From contig NZ_JAFHKI010000031.1 of the NCBI RefSeq assembly GCF_016937615.1, positions 1 to 34,793 of the forward strand: 34,793 bases of DNA, given 5' to 3'. Numbering within the stretch: position 1 is the stretch's first letter; each line of letters starts with the position of its first letter. Source of the stretch: Pseudomonas lactucae. Lineage in GTDB: Bacteria; Pseudomonadota; Gammaproteobacteria; Pseudomonadales; Pseudomonadaceae. A program made the translations under genes and the position numbers. Below, one piece after another: positions 7,073 to 15,257 of this stretch. The notes beneath the pieces are model-generated. The model saw nothing but the letters and a program-made list of their open reading frames with translations, made no database searches and had not been told where the DNA came from.

Positions 7073-8295
7073 TTGAGAGTACCTGCAGCGATGAGCGTAT
7101 GGGTTGGGACCGCATCGAGCGGCCGGCGGTTCAGCAGGAGCATGCCCAGTTCCAAGGCCAGCGCGACCACGATCGCCGCGGCGGCGATCACGAACAATAC
7201 AGCATGCTGACCGCCACTGAGATTGAACAGCGCCGAATAGGCGAAGCCTGCAATCGCCTGGAACGTGGCAAAGGATACGGTCGCGCGGCTCCAGGCCACT
7301 TGTTGCTGGTGATGGTTGGGGATCAGCTCGTGCACCCGTGCCAGCGCCAACGGCACGATGCCCGGCGGGAACGAACCGAGGATCACCGCCAGTGCGGCGA
7401 GTGCCATTAAGTGACTCGACACCGACAACGCGCCCACCGCGATGGCCTGCACCACCAGCACCAGGCGGATACTCAAGCGAGCGCCGAGTTTGTCCGCCAG
7501 AAACCCGTAGGTCACCGGCCCCGCAATCGAACCCAGGCCGTACATCACCCAGATCATCGCCCCCACATGCGCCCCGGCACCGAGGCCCCTGGTCACATAG
7601 TCCACCAGGAACACCATCGCCGGCACCAGGCCCGCGGCCATGAACGCGTACTGGGCAAACAGCAGGTATACGCCCGCCGGTGTTGGCGACCCAGCGTCGG
7701 CCTGCGCGGGCGCTTCATGCAGCGTGCCGCCAGGCCAGGCAAACCAGCTGGCGGCCGTCAGTATCACGGCCAGCAGGCCCAGGCCGAACCAGGTTTGCTG
7801 CAGGCCAAGGCTCAACAGCGGCGGCACCAGCGTGCCCGAACCGGCGATGCCCAAGCCGATGCCCAGGAAAATCGCACCACTGGCCAGGCCCCTGCGCGCA
7901 GCGGGGACATGGGGCAGCACGGTGGCGGCCACCAACACCATGATCGCGCCGCCGGCGATGCCCGACAGCAGACGCCAGCCGAAGAACCAGGCCACCGACA
8001 AAGGGAAGCCACAGGCAAAGAATGCCAGGGTCACCGCGACCATCATCAGGCGCAGGGTGTTCTTGTTGGAGGTGCGCCGGGCGATGGGGCGACCGATCAG
8101 TGCGCCGATCAGGTAACCGATCAGGTTGGCGGCGCCGAGGTACACCACGTCGCTGGCGCAAAACCACTGCGCCTGGATCAATGAAGGAATCAACGGGGTA
8201 TAGGCGAAGCGCGCCAGGCCGATGCTGACCAGGCTGGCGCACAAACCGGCGAAGATCGGCAGCCAGACGGCGCTGCGGGGGTGGGTGTCGTGCAT
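7069..8295 (-). CDS. MFS transporter, YbfB/YjiJ-like
   Basis: This 408-residue transporter has about 12 hydrophobic segments. The YbfB/YjiJ-type N-terminus is recognisable in LPIFAGLCASLVSIGLARF and AYTPLIPSLI, followed by the loop IGRPIARRTSNK. It probably exports a small molecule by proton antiport; the substrate is unknown. The frame is open far upstream (to 9216), but the ATG at 8295 with AGGA 8 bases before it gives the correct membrane N-terminus, and upstream codons overlap the LysR gene. It is the first gene of an operon with the quinone oxidoreductase, which suggests efflux plus reduction of the same class of compounds. Confidence 0.87.
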   Translation of the reverse strand: MHDTHPRSAVWLPIFAGLCASLVSIGLARFAYTPLIPSLIQAQWFCASDVVYLGAANLIGYLIGALIGRPIARRTSNKNTLRLMMVAVTLAFFACGFPLSVAWFFGWRLLSGIAGGAIMVLVAATVLPHVPAARRGLASGAIFLGIGLGIAGSGTLVPPLLSLGLQQTWFGLGLLAVILTAASWFAWPGGTLHEAPAQADAGSPTPAGVYLLFAQYAFMAAGLVPAMVFLVDYVTRGLGAGAHVGAMIWVMYGLGSIAGPVTYGFLADKLGARLSIRLVLVVQAIAVGALSVSSHLMALAALAVILGSFPPGIVPLALARVHELIPNHHQQQVAWSRATVSFATFQAIAGFAYSALFNLSGGQHAVLFVIAAAAIVVALALELGMLLLNRRPLDAVPTHTLIAAGTLK

Positions 8296-8347
8296 GATGG
8301 CGATCCTGAGGATTTTTTCTGGTGCCCAGCATATCCACGATTGAAGG

Positions 8348-8391
8348 TGCAATAATGCAGCGATTACACGGCACGATGATGCATATTTGCA
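8348..8391. promoter_or_regulatory. Twin TGCA-N4-TGCA sites in the MFS/LysR divergent promoter
   Basis: TGCA-ATAA-TGCA lies at 8348-8359 and TGCA-TATT-TGCA at 8380-8391. The sites are 32 bases apart centre to centre, about three DNA turns. They lie between the divergent starts at 8295 and 8404. Two same-face sites fit a LysR tetramer, and the second sits just before the LysR ribosome binding site, consistent with autorepression. Binding is inferred. Confidence 0.55.
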
Positions 8392-8403
8392 GCAGGAGCG
8401 GAC

Positions 8404-9279
8404 ATGAATTGGGATGATGCGAGGGTCTTTCTGGCGGTGTGTCGCGAATCCACATTGCGCGGTGCAGCACGGGTGCTGGGAGTGGATCAGGCCACCGTCG
8501 GGCGGCGGATCAATGCCTTGGAAAAATCCTTGAGCGCAACCTTGTTCCTGCGCACTTGCGAAGGCTACGCGCTGACCGCCGTAGGCGAAGCCGCGTTGCA
8601 CTCGGTGGAAAAAATGGAGCGTTCGGCACTCGATCTGGAGCGCCAGATCCAGGGCCTGGACGATCGCCTGACCGGCACCGTGCGGGTCAGCACCACCGAC
8701 TCCCTGGCCATTGATTTCCTGATCCCGGCCATCGCCAGCCTGCACGGCAAGCACCCCGATGTGCGCGTGCAGTTGGACGCCTCCACGCAGATTCTCAGCC
8801 TGGCCAAGCGCGAGGCCGACATCGCCGTGCGCAATACCCGCCCCGACAACCCCGACCTGATCGCCCGGCGCATCGCCTGCTGGCCAGTCGGGCTGTTTGC
8901 CGCCCAGGCCTATATCGACCGCCACGGCGTCCCCGAACCCGGCAGCCTGTTCGACGGCCACGATCTGGTGGTCTACCAACCCTACCTGCAAACCCACAAG
9001 GACCTGACCCTGGTCAGCGAACCCCTGGGGCGCGGGCGGATTGTCGCGGCGTTGAGTTCCAGCCTGTTGGTGCGCCGCTCCATCGCGGCCGGGCTCGGTA
9101 TCGGTGAGATCCCGGTGTACACCGGCGAACGCGACGGCCTGGTGCGCCTGTGGCCGGAGCGTGTGCGCCCGCTGCCCTACGATGTATGGCTGGTGACTCA
9201 CGCCGACCTGCGCCACACCGCACGGGTGCGGGCGGTGATCGATGAGATCGTCGCGGCGTTTGCCGGCACGGGGGACTGA
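8404..9279 (+). CDS. LysR-family transcriptional regulator
   Basis: This 291-residue LTTR has an N-terminal winged HTH (MNWDDARVFLAVCRESTLRG, then ARVLGVDQATVGRRINALEK, about 1-60) and a periplasmic-binding-protein-like effector domain starting near residue 90 (TGTVRVSTTDSLAIDFLIPAI). An AGGAG site lies 6 bases before the ATG. It is divergent from the MFS/quinone-oxidoreductase operon across a 108-base gap that contains paired palindromes, so that operon is the likely target. The inducer is unknown. Confidence 0.88.
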   Translation: MNWDDARVFLAVCRESTLRGAARVLGVDQATVGRRINALEKSLSATLFLRTCEGYALTAVGEAALHSVEKMERSALDLERQIQGLDDRLTGTVRVSTTDSLAIDFLIPAIASLHGKHPDVRVQLDASTQILSLAKREADIAVRNTRPDNPDLIARRIACWPVGLFAAQAYIDRHGVPEPGSLFDGHDLVVYQPYLQTHKDLTLVSEPLGRGRIVAALSSSLLVRRSIAAGLGIGEIPVYTGERDGLVRLWPERVRPLPYDVWLVTHADLRHTARVRAVIDEIVAAFAGTGD

Positions 9280-9357
9280 AGGTCAGCACAGGCTTGCAAG
9301 CGTGCATGCGCCTCGGTGGACACAATCGACACCGATAACCACCAACAGGGAGCGCAT

Positions 9358-9744
9358 ATGAACGAATCAAAACACCAGGATCTGGGGCTGTTGTTCCTGC
9401 GGGCGAGCGGGGCGCTGTTCCTGCTGTGGGTGCATGGCTTGCCCAAGGTGCTCAACTACAGCGAACAGCTGAAGCTGATCGAAGACCCGTTTCACTTGGG
9501 CGCGCACGTGACCTTGTTGCTGGCGATTTTCGCCGAGGTGCTGTGCCCTGTGTTGATCGTCGCCGGTGTGCTGGTGCGCCTGGCCTGTCTGCCGATCCTG
9601 GCGGTGCTGCTGATCGCCATGCTGGTAGTGCATCCGGAGTGGACGTTGTTGGAAGGGCAGTTCGGCTGGCTGTTGCTGATCATCTTTACCAGCGTACTGA
9701 TCGCCGGGCCGGGGCGCTTCACATTGGGCGGGCGGTTTGCCTGA
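9358..9744 (+). CDS. DoxX family membrane protein
   Basis: This 128-residue protein has about four membrane helices. It starts GLLFLRASGALFLLWVHGLPK, the usual DoxX/DoxD first helix, followed by AHVTLLLAIFAEVLCPVLIVAGV and CLPILAVLLIAMLVVH. Family members are linked to thiosulfate oxidation or redox membrane complexes, but most are uncharacterised. The ATG at 9358 follows AGGGA and removes a poorly conserved 14-codon extension. It lies 78 bases after the LysR gene in the same direction and might be co-transcribed. Confidence 0.83.
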   Translation: MNESKHQDLGLLFLRASGALFLLWVHGLPKVLNYSEQLKLIEDPFHLGAHVTLLLAIFAEVLCPVLIVAGVLVRLACLPILAVLLIAMLVVHPEWTLLEGQFGWLLLIIFTSVLIAGPGRFTLGGRFA

Positions 9745-9746
9745 AT

Positions 9747-9770
9747 AAAAAGGGCCGGGCAAGCCCGGCC
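9747..9770 (-). terminator. Rho-independent terminator of the aryl esterase gene
   Basis: Read on the minus strand, GGCCGGGC-TT-GCCCGGCC (9770-9753) is followed by CTTTTTATT. This is a classic GC stem with a U-tract, 28 bases after the esterase stop. The same stem may also end the convergent DoxX transcript, though with no T-run on that strand. Confidence 0.85.
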
Positions 9771-9798
9771 AAATAAGGAGAGCGGTGTTTCAGGCGTT

Positions 9799-10617
9799 TC
9801 AGCGGTTCAGGAACGCCAGCAGGTCTTCATTCAATGCCTGGGCGTGGGTCACAGCGAACCCGTGGGGCGCGTCCTTGTAGACCTTCAACTCGGCGCCCTT
9901 GATCATCTCGGCCGCCACCTTGCCGGTGGTTTCGAACGGCACGATCTGGTCGCCGTCGCCATGGATCACCAGGGTTGGCACGTCGATCTTGGCCATGTCC
10001 GGGCGGAAGTCGGTTGCGGAGAACGCGGTGACGCAATCCACCGTCGACTTGAGCGAGGCCAGCATGGCGATCTGCAGGGTCTGGCTCAGGGTGCCTTCGG
10101 ACACCACCTGACCTTTGTTGAGGCCGAAGAACGGGGTGTTGAAGTCTGAGATGAATTGCGCACGGTCCTTGAGCAGGCCCGCCTCGATACCCGCGAACAC
10201 TTCGGCCGGCACGCCCTGCGGGTAATCCGCGGTCTGGCCGAAGATCGGCGTCACCGCACCCAGCAGCACCAGGCCGGCAACGCGGGCGCTGCCGTGGCGC
10301 GCAATGTAGCGGGACACGTCGCCACCGCCCATGGAGAAGCCCACCAGGGTCACGTCCTTGAGGTCCAGGTGTTCGATCAATTGCGCGATATCGTCGGCGA
10401 AGGTGTTGTAGTCGTTGCCGGTCCACGGCTGGTCCGAACGGCCAAAGCCACGGCGGTCGAACGCGATGGTGCGGTAGCCGCGACTGCTCAGGTATTCCAT
10501 CTGGTATTCCCACATGTCGGCATCCAGCGGCCAGCCGTGGCTGAACAGCACGGGCTTGCCGCTGCCCCAGTCCTTGAAGTAGATCTGGGTACCGTCTTTG
10601 GCAACGAATGTGCTCAT
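9799..10617 (-). CDS. Aryl esterase / perhydrolase of the P. fluorescens esterase (PFE) type
   Basis: This 272-residue alpha/beta hydrolase is recognisable as an orthologue of P. fluorescens esterase I (PFE), a member of the cofactor-free haloperoxidase group. It begins MSTFVAKDGTQIYFKDWG. The catalytic triad is Ser95 (GFSMGG), Asp223 (HGDGD) and His252 (PHGF); these are 94, 222 and 251 when the initiator Met is not counted. It hydrolyses small aryl/alkyl esters and can form peracids from carboxylic acids and H2O2. Residue 29 in PFE numbering is Pro (SHGWPLD), whereas the studied PFE has Leu; Pro is associated with perhydrolase activity. AAGGAG lies 7 bases before the ATG. It is downstream of the outer-membrane barrel gene (89-base gap). 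Confidence 0.92.
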   Translation of the reverse strand: MSTFVAKDGTQIYFKDWGSGKPVLFSHGWPLDADMWEYQMEYLSSRGYRTIAFDRRGFGRSDQPWTGNDYNTFADDIAQLIEHLDLKDVTLVGFSMGGGDVSRYIARHGSARVAGLVLLGAVTPIFGQTADYPQGVPAEVFAGIEAGLLKDRAQFISDFNTPFFGLNKGQVVSEGTLSQTLQIAMLASLKSTVDCVTAFSATDFRPDMAKIDVPTLVIHGDGDQIVPFETTGKVAAEMIKGAELKVYKDAPHGFAVTHAQALNEDLLAFLNR

Positions 10618-10706
10618 GCAAAACTCCTTGATAGAGGTGGGTAAAACGCGGGATCACTATTGCCGTTAAGCCGGTTCGTGGCTTGTACCGGTGTGCTTGT
10701 TTGGGG

Positions 10707-12098
10707 CTACCAACTGAACTTGAGTTCGACACCCAGGTAGTTGCTGTCCGCGCCGCCGGCATCACGCAGGGTTTGTCCTACTGCGTAATGCACCGCTTCG
10801 ACCGCGCCGGTAAGGTTGGAGGTGAACCCATAGTCGGTGCGCAGTTGCGCGTAGGCGCCGGTCCAACGATCGCCCTGGCCGGCGGTTCCCGCCACCGGCA
10901 GGTTGGGTTGGGTGTACACCGCGTCGCTGGTGGTCTGTCGCCATAACAGGCCGACGGCGGTTTGCACGCTGAGTTTGTCGATTGGTTTTACCGTGATCGA
11001 CGGTTTGACGTGGATCAGGTTGCTGTAGCCGGTGTAACCCGCCAGCGAAAAATAGTAGCCGTTGGGGAACAGTGGGTTGAAGGTGCCAACAGTGCCGTCG
11101 CCGGTCCTGCGGTCGCCGGAAGCGATGTCCAGTTGCAGGCCGATGCGCGGTGTCCAGGCCAGGCTGTCGAAGGTGTAGCCGGTGCGGCTGCCGCCGGCCC
11201 AGGCGCGAATATCCTTGCTGCCCACCGAACCGCTTTGCAGCATGGCTTCGATGTCCCAGTCAAAGCCCAGGGCCGCGCCACCCAGGCGTGCGTCGAACAG
11301 ATGGCGGGTCTCGTCGCCGTCGGCATCCAGATAATGCGCGGCGCTGCGCTCATACACGCCGTAGTAGGCCGACAGCTCGTTCTTCCCCCCCACCAGCCGC
11401 TCGACGCGCACCATGTGAAAGCGCGCGTCGCTATTGGACTTGTCGTCGAAATGCCGACCGTCCTGGTACTGCACCGGCTGGCTGGCGATGCCGATGAAGC
11501 GCCAGTTCGTGGTCTCCCAGTCGGCCCACAGCGCATCGAACGACTGCCGCACATTCGGGCCGTCCCGCGAGGAGATGAAGCGCTGCAAGTCGAAGGCAAA
11601 GTCCTGGCGCCCGGCCCGTGCCTTGAACGTGCCGCTGTCGAAGGTGTTGACGTACTCGGCAAAGGCCAGACGCAGGTCGACGCGGTTCTGGTCGGCACCG
11701 CCGATGGTGGTCTTGTCATACGCCCGCACATCTTCCAGCTGGGTGAACACCCGCCAGTGTTCGTTCAGATGCAGGTCGGCGTGTACCTGGAAACGCTGGA
11801 TCAGGTAGCGATCACGCTTCACGTCCTTCACCCCGAAGCCACTGGCGTCGTTCATCTCGAAACGTTCACGCAAGGTCGCCCCGAGCGACAGGTAGGTGTA
11901 CGGGTTGGCGCCTGACAACGGGATGTACTTGAGGTTGTCCAGCGCTTGCGTGCGCAGCGCCGGGTTCTGCAGTACGGACCAGTCTTCCTGCCAGCGATTG
12001 GCCTTGATGGCCGGCCGCGTCGGTTGCTCGTCGGCGTGGACGCTGCCAGCGAGCAGCGGCCACAGCACGGCCAGGCTCCAGCCTGTGCGACGCATCAT
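10707..12098 (-). CDS. Alginate-export-type outer membrane beta-barrel protein
   Basis: This 463-residue protein has a signal peptide (MMRRTGWSLAVLWPLLAGSVHA). The mature part matches the alginate_exp/AlgE-like porin family in the blocks YLSLGATLRERFEMNDASGFG and DLHLNEHWRVFTQLED, in RAGRQDFAFDLQRFISSRDGPNVR, and in the C-terminal beta strand ending LGVELKFSW with a terminal aromatic residue. It is probably an outer-membrane channel for an acidic or aromatic solute; it is not the alginate biosynthetic AlgE, since no alg genes are nearby. Its ATG overlaps the stop of the frameshifted VOC gene (ATGA), so translation was probably coupled. Confidence 0.82.
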   Translation of the reverse strand: MMRRTGWSLAVLWPLLAGSVHADEQPTRPAIKANRWQEDWSVLQNPALRTQALDNLKYIPLSGANPYTYLSLGATLRERFEMNDASGFGVKDVKRDRYLIQRFQVHADLHLNEHWRVFTQLEDVRAYDKTTIGGADQNRVDLRLAFAEYVNTFDSGTFKARAGRQDFAFDLQRFISSRDGPNVRQSFDALWADWETTNWRFIGIASQPVQYQDGRHFDDKSNSDARFHMVRVERLVGGKNELSAYYGVYERSAAHYLDADGDETRHLFDARLGGAALGFDWDIEAMLQSGSVGSKDIRAWAGGSRTGYTFDSLAWTPRIGLQLDIASGDRRTGDGTVGTFNPLFPNGYYFSLAGYTGYSNLIHVKPSITVKPIDKLSVQTAVGLLWRQTTSDAVYTQPNLPVAGTAGQGDRWTGAYAQLRTDYGFTSNLTGAVEAVHYAVGQTLRDAGGADSNYLGVELKFSW

Positions 12099-12990
12099 TT
12101 TGCGGCGTTGAGTTGGTGAATTTCCGCGACGTAACCGCCGGGGAACTCAACCAACGCGCTGCGACGGCCTTTGCTGTCGAACGCCGGCACGAGCACTGTG
12201 GCACCGGAGCCGGTGGCTTTGCCCAGCGTGGCGCTCAGGTCGCCACTTGGTAGCCGGTGGTTTCGTGGCCGAAGGGATAGGGCAACTGGCCGTTGGTGAC
12301 CAGCACCGCCATGCGCCCGAACGGCGACTCGATATCGACACGCCGGTAGGTGCCGTTGGCTTGGCCCACGTCGATGCCCGGCGCATGCTTGTCATCGGTC
12401 AGCACTTTGCCGTGGGAGAAGCCCACGAACCCTTTGATAAACGCGTCGGCCCGCTCGGCGCTGAGGTATACGCGGTTTTCCGGCACGGTCTGGAAGGCCG
12501 CATAGTCCGGGGTCTTGGTGTGCCAGTAGAGCTGCATGTTCACGCCGCCCGGCCATTGCACTACCGCGTCACGGCCGATGGGGTCCGGGAAGTCGCTGAC
12601 GATCACCGCCGCGCCGTTTTCGCGGGCGGCCTTGAGCGCGACGTCCATGTCCTTGACCAGGTAGCCGTTGCGTTCCTGGCCGAACGGATGCGGAATCGGC
12701 GTGGTGAAGCCGAACAGCGACACCGTGCCCGCCGGCGTCTGCAGCAATTGCGAAGTGGTGCTGCTCGGCACCGGCAGCACATTCACCACCACCTGGGCCG
12801 TGCTCCTGCCGCCAAAGGTGGCGAGGAAACTTTGAGCGAAACGGTCCACATCCGCCGGGGCGACATACACATGGCTGGTGTCATATTGCGGCGCCACGGC
12901 CACGCTCGGGGTTGCCGCGAAGGCATTGCCCATCATTGCGCTCGCCAGCAGCGTCAATGCCACGGATACCTTGATTGCTTTGTTACGCAT
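12095..12990 (-). pseudogene. Periplasmic VOC/glyoxalase-like protein, frameshifted near its 3' end
   Basis: The frame begins at ATG 12990 (GGAG 7 bases upstream; the ATG at 12996 is too close to it). It encodes a signal peptide (VSVALTLLASAMMGNAFA) and two tandem glyoxalase-fold repeats (blocks FGFTTPIPHPFGQERNGYLV and FGRMAVLVTNGQLPYPFGHE). It stops with TGA at 12235, after GYQVAT. In another frame from about 12240 the protein continues as DLSATLGKATGSGATVLVPAF, then ends LVEFPGGYVAEIHQLNAAK at a stop (12095-12097) that overlaps the next gene's ATG. A one-base deletion in GTGGCGACCTG explains this. It may be a real pseudogene, a mildly truncated protein or a sequence error. The function of the intact protein is unknown. 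Confidence 0.82.
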
Positions 12991-13137
12991 GCCCATTCTC
13001 CAGCGCTTCTACGGGATAGAAAGCCGTGAGGTTAGGGGCAGGGGCGAGGTGGGAATTGTATGGACGTGCTCGGTTGAACGATTCAGCGTCTATGCTGGTC
13101 GATTGACTCTCAACGTCAGATCACACAGGTGAACGAA

Positions 13138-14205
13138 ATGGCCAAGACTTACAGCTATGCCGCCCAGAACGCCAAGGACTCACTCAAACCCTTTACCTTC
13201 GAGCGCCGCGCGCCGGGGGCGGACGATGTGCAGATCGACATTCTTTATTGCGGCGTGTGCCACTCCGACCTGCACACCGCGCGCAACGAGTGGAACAACA
13301 CCCTTTACCCGTCGGTACCCGGTCATGAAATCGTCGGCCGCGTCACGGCGGTAGGCGCCAATGTGAAGGCCTTCAAAGTCGGCGACCTGGCCGGCGTCGG
13401 TTGTATGGTCGACAGTTGCCAGCAGTGCGCGTCCTGCGCCGAGGGCGAAGAGCAGTACTGCGAGAACGGCTTTACCGGCACCTACAACGGCCCGGTATTC
13501 GGCGGTGAAAACACCTTCGGCGGCTACTCGGACAACATCGTGGTCAAGGAAAAATTCGTGCTGCGCATCTCCCACGACGCGGCCAACCTGGCCGCCGTGG
13601 CCCCGCTGCTGTGCGCCGGCATTACCACCTATTCGCCGCTGCATCACTGGCAGGTCGGGCCTGGCAAGAAGGTCGGTGTGGTCGGCCTCGGTGGCTTGGG
13701 GCACATGGCGGTGAAGATCGCCCACGCCATGGGTGCGCACGTTACGTTGTTCACCACGTCGCCGAACAAACGCGAAGGCGGCCTGCGCCTGGGCGCCGAC
13801 CAGGTGGTGGTGTCCAGGAATGCCGATGAAATGGCGGCCGTCGCCAACAGCCTGGACTTCATCCTCAACACCGTCGCCGCGCCGCATGACCTCGATGCGT
13901 TCCTCAACCTGCTCAAGCGCGACGGCACCATGACCCTGGTCGGCGCCCCCGACAGCCCGCACCCGTCGCCGACGGTGTTCAACCTGATTTTCAAGCGCCG
14001 CAGCCTGGCCGGTTCGTTGATCGGTGGCATCCAGGAAACCCAGGACATGCTCGACTTCTGTGCCGAACACGGGATCGTCTCCGACGTGGAGATGATTGAT
14101 ATCCAGAGCATCAACGAGGCGTATGAGCGGATGCTCAAGGGCGATGTGAAGTATCGGTTCGTGATTGATATGCAGAGTTTGAAAAAGGAACGCCACGCGG
14201 CGTGA
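13138..14205 (+). CDS. Zinc-dependent NAD(P) alcohol dehydrogenase, YahK/CAD-like
   Basis: This 355-residue medium-chain zinc alcohol dehydrogenase probably reduces aldehydes with NADPH. Catalytic zinc ligands are Cys41 (GVCHSDLH), His63 (GHEIVG) and Cys159 (PLLCAG). The structural zinc site is Cys94, 97, 100 and 108, and the Rossmann loop is GLGGLG (183-188). The sequence YSPLHHW(Q)VGPGKKVGVVG is typical of the YahK/cinnamyl-alcohol group. AGGTGA 5 bases before the ATG at 13138 supports this start over the in-frame GTG at 13129. It is divergent from the VOC/porin genes. A hairpin terminator follows. Confidence 0.9.
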   Translation: MAKTYSYAAQNAKDSLKPFTFERRAPGADDVQIDILYCGVCHSDLHTARNEWNNTLYPSVPGHEIVGRVTAVGANVKAFKVGDLAGVGCMVDSCQQCASCAEGEEQYCENGFTGTYNGPVFGGENTFGGYSDNIVVKEKFVLRISHDAANLAAVAPLLCAGITTYSPLHHWQVGPGKKVGVVGLGGLGHMAVKIAHAMGAHVTLFTTSPNKREGGLRLGADQVVVSRNADEMAAVANSLDFILNTVAAPHDLDAFLNLLKRDGTMTLVGAPDSPHPSPTVFNLIFKRRSLAGSLIGGIQETQDMLDFCAEHGIVSDVEMIDIQSINEAYERMLKGDVKYRFVIDMQSLKKERHAA

Positions 14206-14239
14206 AACACGCCTTGCTGAAACGTTGACGATCTAATGT

Positions 14240-14269
14240 GAGCGGCGGTGCGCCGCTCCCACCTTTTTT
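14240..14269 (+). terminator. Terminator-like hairpin between yahK-like and LysR genes
   Basis: GAGCGGCG-GTG-CGCCGCTC (14240-14258) is followed after five bases by TTTTTT (14264-14269), 35 bases downstream of the dehydrogenase stop. Read on the other strand, it belongs to the GGTGGGAGCGGC palindromic repeat type. It may serve both convergent genes. Confidence 0.7.
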
Positions 14270-14291
14270 CGTCACACGCCAATTGCCGCCG

Positions 14292-15164
14292 CTATGAAGG
14301 ATTGCGCAGCACGCCGCGAAACGTCGCACTCAATGCGCGCAATGTGTCCTTGGAACGGCCATCACTGATGCGGCTGTAAAGCACCACTTCGCTCATCGGC
14401 AGCGGGGGCAAGTCGTACTGCTCACTGACGTCCACCGCGCCTGCCGGTGCCACGCGGTAGGCGAGGGCAGCCACGCCGAGCCCGGCGCTGACGGCGGCCC
14501 CCACGGCCATGACGCCGCCGCCGACAAACACTTCGATCCAGTCGATGCACGCCGTATCCAGTGCGCGTGTCGCCAAGTGGCGTACACCGCAAGGCGCGGC
14601 CATGGTCGCCATGCGCAGTGGCTGACCGGGGCTGTGCTGCCAGGCAGGGGCGGCGAACCAGCCAAAGCGCTCCACGGCTAACACTTCGCCGTCCTGGCGG
14701 TCGCCCTCGTTACGCACGATCACCGCGTCCAGCTCATTGCGGTCGAAGGCGGCCATCAGGTCGCGGGACGAGGCAATGCGCACTTCAAGGATCACCATTG
14801 GGTCATAGGCCGCCATGCGGCTGAGCCAGATCGGCAAGTCCGGTCCGGCCACATGGTCACTGATGCCGATCACCAGACGACGGGGCGCTGTGCTGCCCAT
14901 ATCGCCCAAGGCGCGTTCGTGGGCATTGAGCAGGGCACGGGCGGCCACGATAAAAAGCTCGCCCCGAGGCGACAGCCGCACCTGTCGTGGGGTGCGCTCC
15001 AGCAAGCGATAACCGAGGCGTTCTTCCAGGCGCTTGAGCTTGAGACTGATGGCCGCCTGAGAGGTGTCGAGGGCTTCGGCGACACGGGTGAAACTGGCGA
15101 AATCGGCCACCAGCACAAACGCCTGGACGGTATCGATATCAAGGGGTTTTGAGGTATCAGTCAT
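14292..15164 (-). CDS. LysR-family transcriptional regulator
   Basis: This 290-residue LTTR has its HTH in about residues 8-68 (DIDTVQAFVLVADFASFTRV, then DTSQAAISLKLKRLEERLG). The effector domain starts at RRLVIGISDHVAGPDLP. No strong Shine-Dalgarno is visible before the ATG at 15164. It is divergent from the DUF4865 gene across 93 bases; LysR-DUF4865 neighbours are common, so it is the likely regulator of that gene. An ATAT-N6-ATAT dyad (15185-15198) in the gap is a candidate site. Confidence 0.86.
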   Translation of the reverse strand: MTDTSKPLDIDTVQAFVLVADFASFTRVAEALDTSQAAISLKLKRLEERLGYRLLERTPRQVRLSPRGELFIVAARALLNAHERALGDMGSTAPRRLVIGISDHVAGPDLPIWLSRMAAYDPMVILEVRIASSRDLMAAFDRNELDAVIVRNEGDRQDGEVLAVERFGWFAAPAWQHSPGQPLRMATMAAPCGVRHLATRALDTACIDWIEVFVGGGVMAVGAAVSAGLGVAALAYRVAPAGAVDVSEQYDLPPLPMSEVVLYSRISDGRSKDTLRALSATFRGVLRNPS

Positions 15165-15184
15165 ATTGGATGTTTATCACACTT

Positions 15185-15198
15185 ATATTCGGCGATAT
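15185..15198. promoter_or_regulatory. Candidate LysR site, ATAT-N6-ATAT
   Basis: The dyad ATAT-TCGGCG-ATAT sits 21 bases upstream of the LysR start and 60 bases upstream of the DUF4865 ATG. Its position and AT-rich half-sites fit a LysR operator. The evidence is positional only. Confidence 0.35.
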
Positions 15199-15257
15199 CT
15201 TTCTGAAATCATTGCCGCTGCGCAAGCTGGAGGCTCAATCTGCACAGGAGCTGATTC

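Noticed and set aside
7069..9216. A 715-codon open frame on the minus strand
   Set aside because: Only codons from 8295 downward encode the MFS transporter. The upstream part is antisense to the LysR gene and lacks protein-like composition; the ATG at 8295 has its own ribosome binding site.
10707..12098. Possibility that the barrel protein is alginate exporter AlgE
   Set aside because: There are no alginate biosynthesis neighbours, and the genes around it are a VOC protein and an esterase. Only family-level similarity can be claimed.
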